From Acanthacorydalis orientalis (taxonomy: Eukaryota > Arthropoda > Insecta > Megaloptera > Corydalidae): a stretch of 64,000 bases of DNA. Both the position numbers and the translations under genes were made by a program. Position 1 is the first letter of the stretch. Every line of letters starts with the position of its first letter. Below the pieces are notes generated by a model. That model was not told the DNA's origin and made no database searches. It saw only the letters and a list, made by a program, of their open reading frames with translations. Positions 46,810 to 58,682 of this stretch are shown here, piece after piece. The stretch lies in contig CM068313.1 in NCBI GenBank assembly GCA_034766995.1, positions 7,878,961 through 7,942,960 on the forward strand. The letters run 5' to 3'.

Positions 46810-47549
46810 TTGCCAGCGTGCTCTGCCCCCTATTCGTCATGCTTATCGATCCTGGGAGAGAGCCTCACCAAATCTTGAAAATTTTTAGAGCTGTGTGAGT
46901 CAGATCTAAGTGTATTATTGAATCCATTATAACATCAAACGAAACAATAATCCTTTAATATGATCTTTTGTCTAAAAGAGACTCCAGTGAATGGTAGTGA
47001 GTAGGCGAACCACCCTCCAAGAAAATTCTAGATGTCTCAATTCACAAACAGATCATTCCCACATTTTTTTATGATTAAAAGGGCTATTTATTAATAGATT
47101 TTAAGTAGAATGTTATCACTTTAATGTCTCATATTATGCAACATTGTTATATAAATTTCGGGATAATATTAACGAAAAACTAGCAAAAGGAGCGCGCTTG
47201 TTGCATGACAATTCACCAGTTGACATGACTATAGTTTTTCAGGCTGCTATACGACAGTATGGCTTTCAAGAAGTTGAGAAATAGCCCCTATTGATTATTT
47301 TTTTGATAATTTGAAAAAATATTTGTATGGATAGCGTTTTAATGATTACATTGAGCTGAAAACAGCGGTAACTGACCACATTAACACGAAAACGGAAGAT
47401 AATTTTTATAAGGGTATAGAATTGATAATTAAGCGTTGTAAAATATGTATTGAAGTTAAAGGGGAATATATTGAAAAATAGAAAACTTGTTTATTTTTTT
47501 TATATTCCTTCCTATCTAGGCAGAGACTATTTGACACTACCTTCGTAGT
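46810..47549 (+). mobile_element. Mariner transposase remnant (family C), copy 2
   Basis: Follows the copy at 28950-29704 base by base with many changes: GAATCCATTATAACATCAAA, GGCGAACCACCCTCCAAGAA, TCATATTATGCAACATTGTT, GCTTGTTGCATGACAATTCA, GGTATAGAATTGATAATTAA. The C-terminal KCIEVKGEYIEK-like reading is well kept. The first catalytic Asp codon region reads ITSNETI, so the GDE motif is lost. The right end is CTACCTTCGTA. Confidence 0.8.
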
Positions 47550-48329
47550 AGAATGGTTTCTACTTTAAGAGAATTTATTCAACGTTGAATTGTCGTATAT
47601 AAAGTGAGTGGTTACAAACGAAAATTGATTTGTGCACACATAACATATATGCCTATTTAATATACGTGAATTTGTATCAGTTCTCAAAAACGTCCAACTG
47701 TCATGTTATAAAAAATGTTCAACGTTTGTAATTGATTTGTAGATTTATTTTATTACATACTCGTCAACACTAAACCGTCGACATAAAAAAGTGCATCTAC
47801 ACAAATAAAATGCAAATTTAAATTTATAAGTTGACTGTATATTTATCACCTTGTCATTCGTATGCTCGATTGGCAGGTATAACACGCTGTTTAGCATAAC
47901 AACAAGATGTGATGAACACCGAGCTGTTGAAGACAAGTCTGATCTCGTTGATTGATACATTGTCGTTGTGTTGTTAATGTGCATATTTGACACGACACGT
48001 GGTCACGCTCGTTCGTAATTTTACATATTTTGTTTACTCAAACGCCACGTTGTTGAATCACATAGACATTGAATGAATCGATTGAGTCGGTTGCGACGTG
48101 AAGTCTCTAACAGAATTGTTCGGTTTGTTCGATATTAGGTTTTTGTGTAGGCAGTTCTTTTCAAACAATCATCGAATATATTTTTAGACTACCATCAATG
48201 TTTTAATAACCGAATTGTACATGCATGCAAATATGTGCAGTTTTCTTTTTTGACAAGTTTAATTATTAGGATATTCTATTAAAAATAAAAATCTCATAAT
48301 ATAGTTCTAACACTTTCACAATTGAAACA

Positions 48330-48980
48330 TCACCAAAAAAAAAATAAAACAAATTTTTTGGTCAGAAATTATTGTTCATGTTTAATTGTTGCTTATGCAC
48401 ATTTCTATAGCAATATCCTTCAATTCTTCAGAGAGAAAAGACCGAAAAATTACAGTAAACATTCTCAAAATATTTTTTTTATATCTATGATAATTCATTA
48501 ATAATTCTTAACAATTTACAGAAATGATAACTCAAAAAGTCAGATGAGTTATAAAATCTAATTATTCACAATTCACATTAATAACTTTCGTCACTCTGGT
48601 TGAATTTACTTCCATAAATTAATTTTTTACGTTGTTTTTATGATCAAAAATGTTCAATAGCTATTTTAATGGGTGCTTATATGGATTTTGATGACAATTC
48701 TAAGATGCAAAAAATCTGAATGAATCAGTTTTATCTGTAATTAAAATTACAACAAAAATAAATTTAAACATTGATCAGAAAATACTTCAAGCAGAACGAA
48801 TAATTCATTTGTGAAATGAAATCCGCATACTGAACATAAAAAACAAAAAAAATCTGGTCAGAAATTATTGTTCATTTTTAATTGTTGCTTATGCGCATTT
48901 CTATAGCAATACAGTCATTTTCATAGAACAAAGATATAGAAAACTATTTTATGGTTTGTGGTATGAATTTGTGAAAATAA
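48330..48980. mobile_element. Cluster of foldback MITE half-copies
   Basis: Three pieces of the same arm follow one another: TCAGAAATTATTGTTCATGT, TTAATTGTTGCTTATGCACA (about 48362), ATGATCAAAAATGTTCAATA, GGTGCTTATATGGATTTTGA (about 48641) and TCAGAAATTATTGTTCATTT, TTAATTGTTGCTTATGCGCA (about 48861). The first and third also share CATTTCTATAGCAATA, so they are duplicates of each other. Confidence 0.6.
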
Positions 48981-49465
48981 AAATCTTTTCAACTAATACA
49001 TTTCGTATCAGAAAATAAATAAATTATAATATTAAAATACAAAAAAGCCTAATTTTGAAAAATTCTAATTTTAATTAGATGAAATAATTTGTATATATTT
49101 TAAGACAATTCTAAAAAAAAATAATTAGTAAAAAATGAAACACAAATCAAATCACAAGAGACAAATATACAGTTGTTTTGCAAATTTTATTTCTGTATCG
49201 TTTTTGTATACTATTTATAACAATTATACCTAAATTATACCTAAATACTTATTACCCGAATCTTTGAAATGATACAAAATTTAAGCTTGATGTTAAAAAA
49301 CGCGTTATTTATTTTTTTGTGCAATCATCCAGGCTACAAATCAATTTCAAATCCGATTGCAAAAGCATATATATAGACCTGTAGTATGTTTATATTATTG
49401 TAGTACGATTGATTTTAAATTAATCTTTTTTAATTCATGTGTAGGTGTAAAATAAACAGTATCAC

Positions 49466-49466
49466 T

Positions 49467-49532
<66 letters not shown>

Positions 49533-49534
49533 TA
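49466..49534. repeat. (AT)n microsatellite with GTAT breaks
   Basis: About 69 bp of AT broken by two ATGTAT steps. Confidence 0.93.
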
Positions 49535-50004
49535 TGTGATGTACTGAAAACAAAATCGAACATAAATGTCTTTTTTCCACAAGCTGGTCGCTAATAATGA
49601 ACATTCGTGAGTGAAAATTTGTAGATATATTTCTAGTTCCAAACTTTAGTCGAAAAAATATTTATTTTATAATTATTTAATAAATTTACATAATAACTTA
49701 TGTATGAAATCATTTTTTTAGATCGTTCGGTCATTTTTAAAGATGAATTTTTAATTTCCCCACATCATAAAAATTATATTCACATTAAGAAAAAAATACA
49801 GTTTTGATATTTAAAAAATGATTATAGCAACCCGTGAGAGTTCCACGTACCATTTTTATTTGTAATGTTGAAATTAGTTTCTCGGCGATTATTCGACTTG
49901 CCATATTATAATTCTGGAACTGTGACTAAAAGTCACCTTCGACAAATAACTTTTTACTCGACTTACAAATCGGAAAAAAACGAGATTCTCTTTTACTTGA
50001 TTGA

Positions 50005-50130
50005 TTTAAAGATGATGTCATCACTATCTAAATGTGAATAAGTGATTAATAATCAACTACTGAACATTTTTGATCAGAAAAACATTTAGTTATTTGTGCA
50101 GTGAATGAAAAATTCAGGTATGAAAATTCA
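50005..50130. mobile_element. Foldback MITE copy (right arm)
   Basis: ATGTCATCACTATCTAAATG, TTAATAATCAACTACTGAAC, ATTTTTGATCAGAAAAACAT and GTGCAGTGAATGAAAAATTC follow the right arm of the family. Confidence 0.55.
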
Positions 50131-50286
50131 AATAGCGTTTGTATGACTTCTGGCTTATTCGATTCGTTTCCGATGGATTGGTATGAGGCCGTTGACCTTC
50201 TGTCTCGCCTAGAGTCTCCGACTCGTTCATCTTTTATGGATTTATATAGTAAACTTCACAACCATCTTTCATCGCAAATCCTTTGA
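50131..50286 (+). other. Unidentified coding-like fragment
   Basis: In the frame ending at the stop at 50284 the reading is SVCMTSGLFDSFPMDWYEA, VDLLSRLESPTRSSFMD and LYSKLHNHLSSQIL. It has mixed codons and a normal amino-acid composition for a protein, unlike the flanks. The only Met start falls inside the neighbouring MITE arm, so this is likely a fragment. I do not recognise it. Confidence 0.25.
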
Positions 50287-50613
50287 GTCAAAAGTCATAG
50301 ACTTCATGCCAGACACTTTTCACAAAATGCTTAAACGTTCCTAATATTCATTTGTCGTTTCTTTGATTTGTCAACATTGATCTTGTATATTCACATATTT
50401 TCTAAAGGGTTTTCAATGAAAAAGAAGATCTTTATTGTGTTGTTCTTCTGTGTAACTGCTATTTATTGTATGTAAATCATCACATGAGAGTTTGATTTTT
50501 GTACAACTGATTTTGACTCTTTCATCTTCTTTAGATAAATTTAGAACATTTTTTAAATAAAAAAAATGTTATTATTTAAAAATGTTTCTCCTATTTTCAA
50601 TAACTACTGAATG

Positions 50614-50616
<3 letters not shown>

Positions 50617-50675
<59 letters not shown>
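50617..50675. repeat. (AT)n microsatellite
   Basis: About 59 bp of AT repeat. Confidence 0.95.
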
Positions 50676-50679
<4 letters not shown>

Positions 50680-51214
50680 GTATGTATATCTCTATGTGTA
50701 TGCACGTGAAAACAAATGTGCAACATTAATCATGTAAAATACACTTAAAAAATAATAAACATCGGCTGCAAGCTGCAACTAACATAGTACATTGATAGAT
50801 GAACAAGATAAAACATGCTTAACAAGTATGACATTCACATTCGTCTCATTCCACCCTATTGTGTTGAACACACAAAAAATATTATCAGGATATTAAACAA
50901 ATAAAAACCTGTATTTATCGATCGAATGTTTGTATTTTGCTTGACGATTTCGTTACTGTTTTTATTTCATTTACATAGTCATTTCATTTTTGTATTTAAA
51001 TTAATGACCGGAACGGCCGACAGCCGACAGCCGACGAATGTTTTAATTAAAAAATATTTACCTACAAAATATTGGCACGTCGAATAAAGATTCGTTCACG
51101 TCGACCTCTCGAAAACAACGCATTTTCAAATTTTCCAAGAAATTTCTTAATATTCAATCTGAATTTTTTATTGTTGTTAATTTGAAAAGAATTAATTTGA
51201 TTCGAAATCATCAT

Positions 51215-51219
<5 letters not shown>

Positions 51220-51273
<54 letters not shown>
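51220..51273. repeat. (ATC)n-(AT)n microsatellite
   Basis: ATCATCATCATC followed by about 54 bp of AT repeat. Confidence 0.95.
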
Positions 51274-51278
<5 letters not shown>

Positions 51279-52249
51279 TCTCCTTAATAAAATAAACGAA
51301 TTTAAAATTAAAACAGACTAATTTTTATTCACTTTTGAAACATTTTTTTGATAATACTAATATTAGTCACCGTTGTCGAGTATATAACATATCTCACTGT
51401 GAAAAACTAAAATTATTAATTTTTTTCTTTCTAACGCCAAATTAATTAGAAAGGACCTAGAAGCAAATCATGTTAAACGTTTTCGAAAATTCCTACGATT
51501 TTGAGTATCTGCGTTTAATGGGTTAATAATAAAAATAACTCGTTAAACAATCATAATGTTTGGTTGGAATTAATATTAATTATTATTCTTATTATGAAAA
51601 CAAATACGGTAGCAGAGGTTCCAAAAAAAGAAATTAAATATTTATCTACAGTTCAAAATGATTTAACAATTATCATATATAATTGTTCACTTATAGTAAA
51701 GGAAATCATTGAAATTATTATATAACCATTGAGTTATTTTTTTTAAAAAAAAACACCGATTGAAAGTATATAGGGTTCTCTAAATATTTTATTGAAATGA
51801 AAAGAAGAAAACATTAAATCACACGGAACATTATATGAAAATAAACGTGGAGAAATTTGAATGATGTATAAAAATAAAATACGAAAAACATAATGAGAAA
51901 ATAAATAAGAAATATTTGCAATGACTCTAAAAATAACTTCATAATGTATTTTACATAAAAACTACGAAAAAGATGAAAAATGAGAACAGGAAGGAATATG
52001 ATTCAAGTTGCTTTTAAATATAACATTGTAGTCTCTGAAACGTTTTCTAGAAAAAAAAACCGTAATCAGCTCTGATGACTTATAACTGAAAGAGGCTGTC
52101 AAGTGCGTAAATAGTGTGCATGTATATATATATCGTTAAAAATCCTTTACTTAAAACCAGTACAACAAAAAAAGCAATTAAACGACGCACCCACACAAAT
52201 CCAAAAGCTTTGGTAATTAATCTCCGCACTACACATTCCGTTGAGAAAC

Positions 52250-52700
52250 ATTTCAAGACATCGTTTAGCTGAAGAAATCCAAGGATTTAGATGCAACGTC
52301 CAGCACGGATAAATAGAACACGGACAGTAACACGTCCGCCTCGTACGGATTTTCTTTCTGTTGCATTACTACAAGGTCAACGATCTCTACATTTTCATGA
52401 TACCTAGTCGAGGTCACCAGTTCGTATTCCATTCCGGGTGTGAGATCCGAGTATCCGCTGACTCGACAATGTGTTTTTTTTCCGTGTGTGCCACTGCGTC
52501 GCGGACACAGTTTCCTATTTCTCGCACAATGATCTGTTCATCGTTCGCTCTTTTCTTGTGCTTGCGTTTCCAGTCAAACCGGAGAAAGCGGTAATCCATC
52601 ACGATGCTCTAAAGCTTTGAAAGCTCGCGTTGACTGTATGTCTTGATCGTTTGGTACACAGACAGCTAGTTGAACGGCCTCTTTATGGCTTTATGTAAGT
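52250..52700. other. Less AT-rich stretch, function unknown
   Basis: CpG-bearing DNA with overlapping open frames on both strands (52361-52594 plus, 52414-52602 minus). The minus-strand frame reads FDWKRKHKKRANDEQ and ISHPEWNTNW but matches nothing I know. It could be an exon of a non-coding RNA or a 5' UTR exon; the sequence alone does not decide. Confidence 0.25.
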
Positions 52701-52734
52701 TTTTGTCACACGTCTCATATTTTTTTGATTATGC

Positions 52735-52771
<37 letters not shown>

Positions 52772-52833
52772 CCTAACAAATATTTTAAAAATATTTTTTC
52801 GTCGGCTAATGGCGTAGAAGGAAATAACAATAT

Positions 52834-52871
<38 letters not shown>

Positions 52872-53524
52872 TTTTACATAAGTTTATATATTTTCTAAAG
52901 AAAGAAAATGTATGAGTTGTAAGAAATGTGGATTATAATAAAGTCGTTTCGTATGACTTTTGGTCGATAAATAACAAAAACTCGTATAAAATTGCTCGTT
53001 TTATAAAGTTATATCGATTTTATGAGATTGAATGTCTTTTCATAACTTTTTATTGAAATCATTTATTGATCGTATGATGTTTTTTTTTTTGAAAAAAGTC
53101 CTGTCTGATTTACAATGAACGGCGTCATCTGATTATGACGACAATGTTACAAATGTATGTGTCGTATAATGTTCCAAAGATTACATTTATAACTGTCATG
53201 TAAGTATGACATTTTTTTTGAAATAGTTTTTTACTGTATTAGTAATTATAGAAAATAAGTTAATAAAACTTTCATCACAGAGTTTCATTTTCAGAATATC
53301 AAGTTTTCAGAGTTTCAGATAAGATAAAAGATGTGTCGATAAACGTAACAATGACTTATTAGGGATATGGAAAGAATATAAAGTAGTTAATACAACAATC
53401 AAATGGTTGGTGATTGATTATTGGGGTTTTAGAGCGCTTCGACAGCTAAGATCATTAGCGCCCGAACACAAATTATAATTAAAAACACACCCTTTTACCA
53501 TCAAATGATAACTTTCAAAATTTA

Positions 53525-53920
53525 AAAGTATAAATTTTGACTTACCTGACAAACTATGATTTGCCAGCCTAGTTAGTTGATAAATGATATTATTCTAAAT
53601 TTATTGGAGATAAATACACGAATATCGGTTAAGAAGATTGATGAGAGATTAAATAATTCTATGGTATTTCCGATGTTAAAAAGCTTGGATTACTTTCAAA
53701 GCTCAATGTTGATTTATCTGACAAAATATGATTTGAAAAGCTTATCTACGTTGATGATTGATCTTATTCGAAATTTACTCGAGATAAATACACGAATTTC
53801 TGTTAAAAAACTACTGAGAGATTAAATATTGATAATTAATTAACATTACAGCTGTCATAAAGCTTAGATACGTTTCAAAAATCGATATTCGGATATTGTA
53901 TGTCAAAAATGAATTCAATT
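53525..53920. repeat. 174-bp tandem repeat, about 2.3 units
   Basis: GAGATAAATACACGAAT occurs at 53607 and 53781 (period 174 bp), and GACTTACCTGACAAACTATG, GATTTATCTGACAAAATATG (183 bp apart) and AAGCTTGGATTACTTTCAAA, AAGCTTAGATACGTTTCAAA also repeat in order. The plus-strand frame 53577-53825 repeats LLEINTRISVKK because of this; it is not a convincing gene. The units differ at many positions, so the duplication is not recent. Confidence 0.8.
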
Positions 53921-54428
53921 AATCGAGTGACAACATGGAATTCTTTGCTCAACTAATCCATTTTTGGACTGACTAGGCACTAAAGATGAAAAATGGAACA
54001 AACACTATAATTTTATGAAAAAGGCTTGGATGTTGAAGAGATTGAAAGATATTACAGGTTGACTTGTACCTTTGAAATTTATTTTTTCTTAAAATTTCAA
54101 CGAAATATTCTTTTGTGATTTGTTACAATCTTCCAAAGAAACAATAACATCGAAAAAATATTGTTAGAAATTAGATAAACTAAATCAATAAATTAAAAAA
54201 GAAACCGTCCAATTTTGACAGATCGAAAGATTGTTGTCTTTCACTATGTTTATTCCATATCTCACAATTAAATTTAGATAGAAATTGAGTTAAAAGAGAG
54301 CATTCTTATTCATATTCTACCTTTTTCAGATTGTCAATAAAATGATATCAATATATAGAAAAGTGTGTCAGAGATGTCTTAAAAATTATAAAACTTCGTT
54401 ATTTAATTTTTATAAAACAGTCAAACTA

Positions 54429-55001
54429 TTAGGTTGGTAAAAAAATAATTGCAGTTTATGACCTTTAAATTCATATAAATTTCAAGCTTTTTTGATTTTT
54501 CTAGCTGTTTTAAGTGATTCAGAACTATTGGATAACTAACGCCTAACTTTTGTACAAGCTCTCGAATTATTGTCTATGGTTTTGATTCAAATAACACCTT
54601 CAGTTTGTTGTTATAAACTGAAGAAAAAATCCCGCGACCTTCTTCATTTCAAGGCTTTCGTCCCCAGTATGAAATTTTTGGAACCATCATTGTACCGTAT
54701 GTTCCTTAACAGTATCCACACCAAAAGCACTGTTGACTTTACGAGCAGTTTCTGCTGCTTTATCGCTCATTTTGAACTCATACAAAAAAATCCTCTTATT
54801 TGCTTCTTTCCCATTTTTAATTCAATAGCCCAATTGAAGGAAAATTAATAATAAAACCAAAGTCGATGGCTACCAAAATACAGACCGAAAAATTCGCTTT
54901 AAAATAATATTAACATGAACACGATGAAATGACACTTTCATTGAAAAAAATAAGGTTACAATTCAGAAAACAAAAACCAGAATTATTTTCCAATCACCTT
55001 A
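54429..55001 (-). mobile_element. Mariner-derived MITE, copy 3
   Basis: The left end TTAGGTTGGTAAAAAAATAA, TTGCAG and the right end CAAAAACCAGAATTATTTTC, CAATCACCTTAA are inverted, with TA flanks. On the minus strand it keeps the transposase 5' part (GTYGT, VSYPIVLNHL) with stops, and the same internal deletion junction as 19379 and 25818. At 573 bp it is the longest of the three. Confidence 0.85.
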
Positions 55002-55043
55002 ATAATTCTACCAGAACATTTGAAAAAAGACGAAAGAAAACAA

Positions 55044-55047
<4 letters not shown>

Positions 55048-55099
<52 letters not shown>
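55048..55099. repeat. (AT)n-(GT)n microsatellite
   Basis: About 36 bp of AT followed by GTGTGTGTGTGTGTGTG, just beyond the mariner-derived MITE. Confidence 0.93.
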
Positions 55100-55100
<1 letters not shown>

Positions 55101-55866
55101 ATAAAAGAAAAAAATGCATAATTACTTTCTTTGTCTTCATATGAAATATCAAAGTTCTTTTGTATGGTAAAATCTGACCCGCTTTCAGAAAGAATAAATG
55201 TAAAAGTAAAATGTATAAAAAATAAATTGAAATAGAATGAAAAATAATTAGATTACTTAATTCACGTTACAGTAATAAAACGAGCTCGCCTGTATAATAG
55301 TTTTAATTAAAACACATGCATATAAAGTATATAAAAGTTTAATAAAAAAATGTAGTAAAATTGAATTTATTTCATTTTTATAGACCGGCGCTATATGGTT
55401 TGATATTTAAACTAATTTGAAAATTTTCCTAAGAAATGAATTGAAATTCATAAAATAGAAATCGTGACGAATGGCAATAAATTTTAACATTCAAATAATA
55501 TACAGATATTATTTGATAAAAAAAATGGTACTCTAGAAAACTGATTCAAAAAATTTCTGAATAAATGTTTGATATTTTTATTCAGAATTCCAATAAATAA
55601 ATTCATTTTCAATTTGAATTCTATAAATTCAGTATTTCTCCAGAAAAGAAATTATAAAATATCAAAGCATGTATTTTATTTACTTATATACATCATTTAT
55701 TTCTAGATTAATAATTTTGTCATATTTACATGTTATAACTCGCAGAATATTTCACTGGTGCGTAAAATATTATAAATATACTCTTGAATGAATTCTAGAG
55801 TAGATTTCAAGAGAAAGTTTAATATTGACTTCATTTTTAGTTTGTATGATTGTATATATATATATA

Positions 55867-56000
55867 CGAGAGCGATGTGAAAAGTTCTCGGCCTAACTAT
55901 GAAAGAATATAACGTGTGTTTTTAAATTATTTTTATTTTTCAATATGATCTCTCTGAACTTCCATGCACTTCATCCAGCGATGCTCAAGTGCTTTTATGC
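55867..56000 (-). mobile_element. Truncated mariner end (family D)
   Basis: CGAGAGCGATGTGAAAAGTT, CTCGGCCTAACTATGAAAGA and GATCTCTCTGAACTTCCATG match the left end of the 1.2-kb copy at 56153 in the same orientation. The sequence stops matching after about 130 bp. Confidence 0.75.
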
Positions 56001-56152
56001 AGTCATATTATGATAAAACATGCAAAATATTATGATAAAAAATATTATAATAAAATCTACAGAAAATAATTGACGAATATCTTATATAACAGGTGAATAA
56101 AAGACAGAAAAATAATATTGATTTATTGTTAGATGACTGTCATTTCCTTATA

Positions 56153-57367
56153 CGAGGGAGATTTGAAAAATTCGCGGTCTAACTATGAAAGAATTTAAAT
56201 TATTTTCATTTTTCAATATGATCCACCTGAATTTCAATACAATTCATTCGGTGATGCTCCAGTGCTTTTATACCGTCCTGGAAATCTTTTTCTTGGAGAT
56301 CCTTAAAATAGCGATTCACTCTTGCTATCAGGTCTTCATCTGATGAAAATTGCCTACCACTAATGATTTTTTTGAGTTTTGCGAACAGATGGAAATCTGA
56401 GGACCAAAACTTGAGAGTAGACTGGATGAGGTAGCAATTCGTATTTCAATTCAGGTAGTTTTACCATGGATACAACACTTGTATGGGGACGTGGAATGTC
56501 CTGATGGATAATGATTTTTTTCTTTAGTAGACCGGCTCTTTTCTTACAAATTTTTGGATCGAATCAATCCAAAAATTTAGCATAATACTCTCCTGTAATA
56601 GTTTGACTTTTTGGAAGGTAGTCAATTATCAGAATCTCTTTAACAAAATCTCTTTACAAAAATTTAAGTGACAACTTTTCCAGTGGATTTGCTTTTTTTA
56701 GTGGTAGAGAATCACCATGCTTCCGTCATAAATATGCAGATAAAGTCAGTAGTATCCCTTTTAAATCGATCCAAACAGTCTTGGGAAATTGGTACTTGAA
56801 TGTGTTTATAATCAAGTCAGTAAATGCGGCACCCATCTTGCCAATACCTTTTTCATACCTAACTCTTTAGATAGAATGTGATGCACGCATTCATCTGAGA
56901 CACCCACAACTTTAGTAATTTCGGACACCTTCAATCGCCGACCCTATTAGAAAATATCGTGCATTTTGTAAATGATTTCTTCTATCGTTGCAGTTTTCAG
57001 ATATCCACTACGCGGGTTATTTTCTAAACTTGCACGGCCGCATTTAAATTTATATTCCCACTTCTTTATGGTTGTATACAAAGGTGCACTATCATCCAGT
57101 AGATTTTTCATCCCATTAAAAATTTCTGTTTATGTTAAGACTTTTTTGACAGAAAACATTATCACCGCACGATGTTCAACTTTATCCATTTCAACAATAG
57201 CACAAAAATAACTTTATTTAAATTGATGTTTACAACAAACTATTTTGCACATTAATTACAGACTTTGAGATTATGTATAAGACAGATATCGCTTTGTAAT
57301 CCGTCACAAATATTTAAAATATCACCGTCACTTATATGTCAGGCCGCGAACTTTTCAAATTACCCTC

Positions 57368-57368
<1 letters not shown>
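56153..57368 (-). mobile_element. Near-complete mariner (family D), 1.2 kb, dead
   Basis: TIRs CGAGGGAGATTTGAAAAATT, CGCGGTCTAACTATG and the inverse GCCGCGAACTTTTCAAATTA, CCCTCG have TA at each side. The transposase reads on the minus strand from ATG at about 57188: MDKVEHRAVIMF, TTIKKWEYKFK, RASLENNPRSGYLKT, RRLKVSEITKVVGVS and HHILSKELGM give the two helix-turn-helix units and the linker. Stops at KVLT* and HDIF** and later shifts make it inactive. Confidence 0.9.

Positions 57369-57417
<49 letters not shown>
57368..57417. repeat. (AT)n microsatellite at the mariner edge
   Basis: About 50 bp of AT directly adjoining the TA at the right end of the family-D mariner, as expected if mariner's TA target lay in an AT repeat, or if the repeat grew from the TA duplication. 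Confidence 0.93.
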
Positions 57418-57435
<18 letters not shown>

Positions 57436-57662
57436 GTGTTTATGTGGGTGTGTATACGTCGAACTGATGAAAGAAAAACTATGCATTAAGTATATAAATT
57501 TCATTCGAAGAAAATCCCATTAAAGATCGGATCGGTAAACAAACGGATAGTCATCCACATATTTCACCGCAAAAATGCTTCAGTACATCGTACATTTCTG
57601 TTACTTTGTATATATGAGACACGGCATACAATATCACCACCTGTCAGCGTGATTTATTTTCT

Positions 57663-57962
57663 ATGGCACTGTCACAAAAATTTACTAGCATTCAACATAA
57701 ACACATGAATGAGAAACGAGCGTTTTGTTTAAATTACAAACTACATGAAGAGTCCTCGCGTCGTGTGGACGGAACCTTGGAATCAGTTTCGCCACTATCG
57801 CCGTCGAAACGTTCCCGGCTATTTCGGGAACTATGTCAGGACGGTACCATCTGGATGAACACGACACGGAATTGTTTATACACAAGAACGGGAGAATTGC
57901 GACTGGTTATGGTCGGGCCGTCTATAAAAACTGTTCGCACACGTTTCGAATACAAAATGATT

Positions 57963-57965
<3 letters not shown>
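57663..57965 (+). other. Unidentified less AT-rich open frames
   Basis: Two overlapping plus-strand frames occupy a stretch with far more G and C than its surroundings. One (from 57663) reads EESSRRVDGTLESVSPLSPS and LFRELCQDGTIW. The other (from 57833) reads SGRYHLDEHDTELFIHKNG, RIATGYGRAVYKNCSHTF. Both run into the (AT)n tract, so the listed ends are arbitrary. I recognise neither. A fossil exon or a promoter-proximal exon are both possible. Confidence 0.25.

Positions 57966-58028
<63 letters not shown>
57966..58028. repeat. (AT)n microsatellite
   Basis: About 63 bp of AT repeat. Confidence 0.95.
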
Positions 58029-58030
<2 letters not shown>

Positions 58031-58114
58031 CTTTTTATATAGACTGTTCAAAAAAAATACACAATAATAATCATCATTATCATCATCATCATTATCATTC
58101 ATGCAGGTTCAGTA

Positions 58115-58353
58115 ACATTTTTTTTTAACTGGAATGCGAAAAGTATTTTGTACCTGATATGCTGCTTTTTAAACGCCTTCATGTTTATTACTATTTTGTG
58201 AGGTGATACCAATTGCTTTGTCAAGATATATAGTGTTTTTGAATGTCAAGGTTGACACTTCAAAATCCTAAAATAATATGAAAATATTTTGATTCAAAAC
58301 AGAGTTATGATTAATTCAATTTAAAGGCACTGAATTAATTTTTATGCCTAATT
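58115..58353 (-). mobile_element. Mariner end fragment (family B)
   Basis: The inverse of the 5' end of the copy at 60813: CTGGAATGCGAAAAGTATTT, TATGCTGCTTTTTAAACGCC, CTATTTTGTGAGGTGATACC, AGAGTTATGATTAATTCAAT and GGCACTGAATTAATTTTTAT, GCCTAA. Only about 240 bp of the 5' end remain. Confidence 0.8.
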
Positions 58354-58682
58354 AAAGAAAAAATTGTATTAAAAAAATCAAAGTAAATCAACATGTTTTT
58401 CATTTTAATTAGAGGCATATTTAATACCGAGATATAAATGACATAATATAAAGAATAATACATGAATAATGAAATATATGTTAATAGATTGAAGCTTAGT
58501 TAATCACAAATAAGTTACAAGCAATTTTACATCAGAGCATTAATTAGAGAAGTACAATTGTAATAAATACACATAATATTTTATCAAAGGATGTATTTCC
58601 TGTTTAATATTTTGATAATTACACGTCTGTGCCGTAAGTAATGATATTATGTTTTATATATATTAACGTGAGTGAATATACA

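Noticed and set aside
53577..53825. A gene with repeated LLEINTRISVKK motifs
   Set aside because: The protein repeat follows directly from the 174-bp DNA tandem repeat, and the frame is not kept between units without stops further on.
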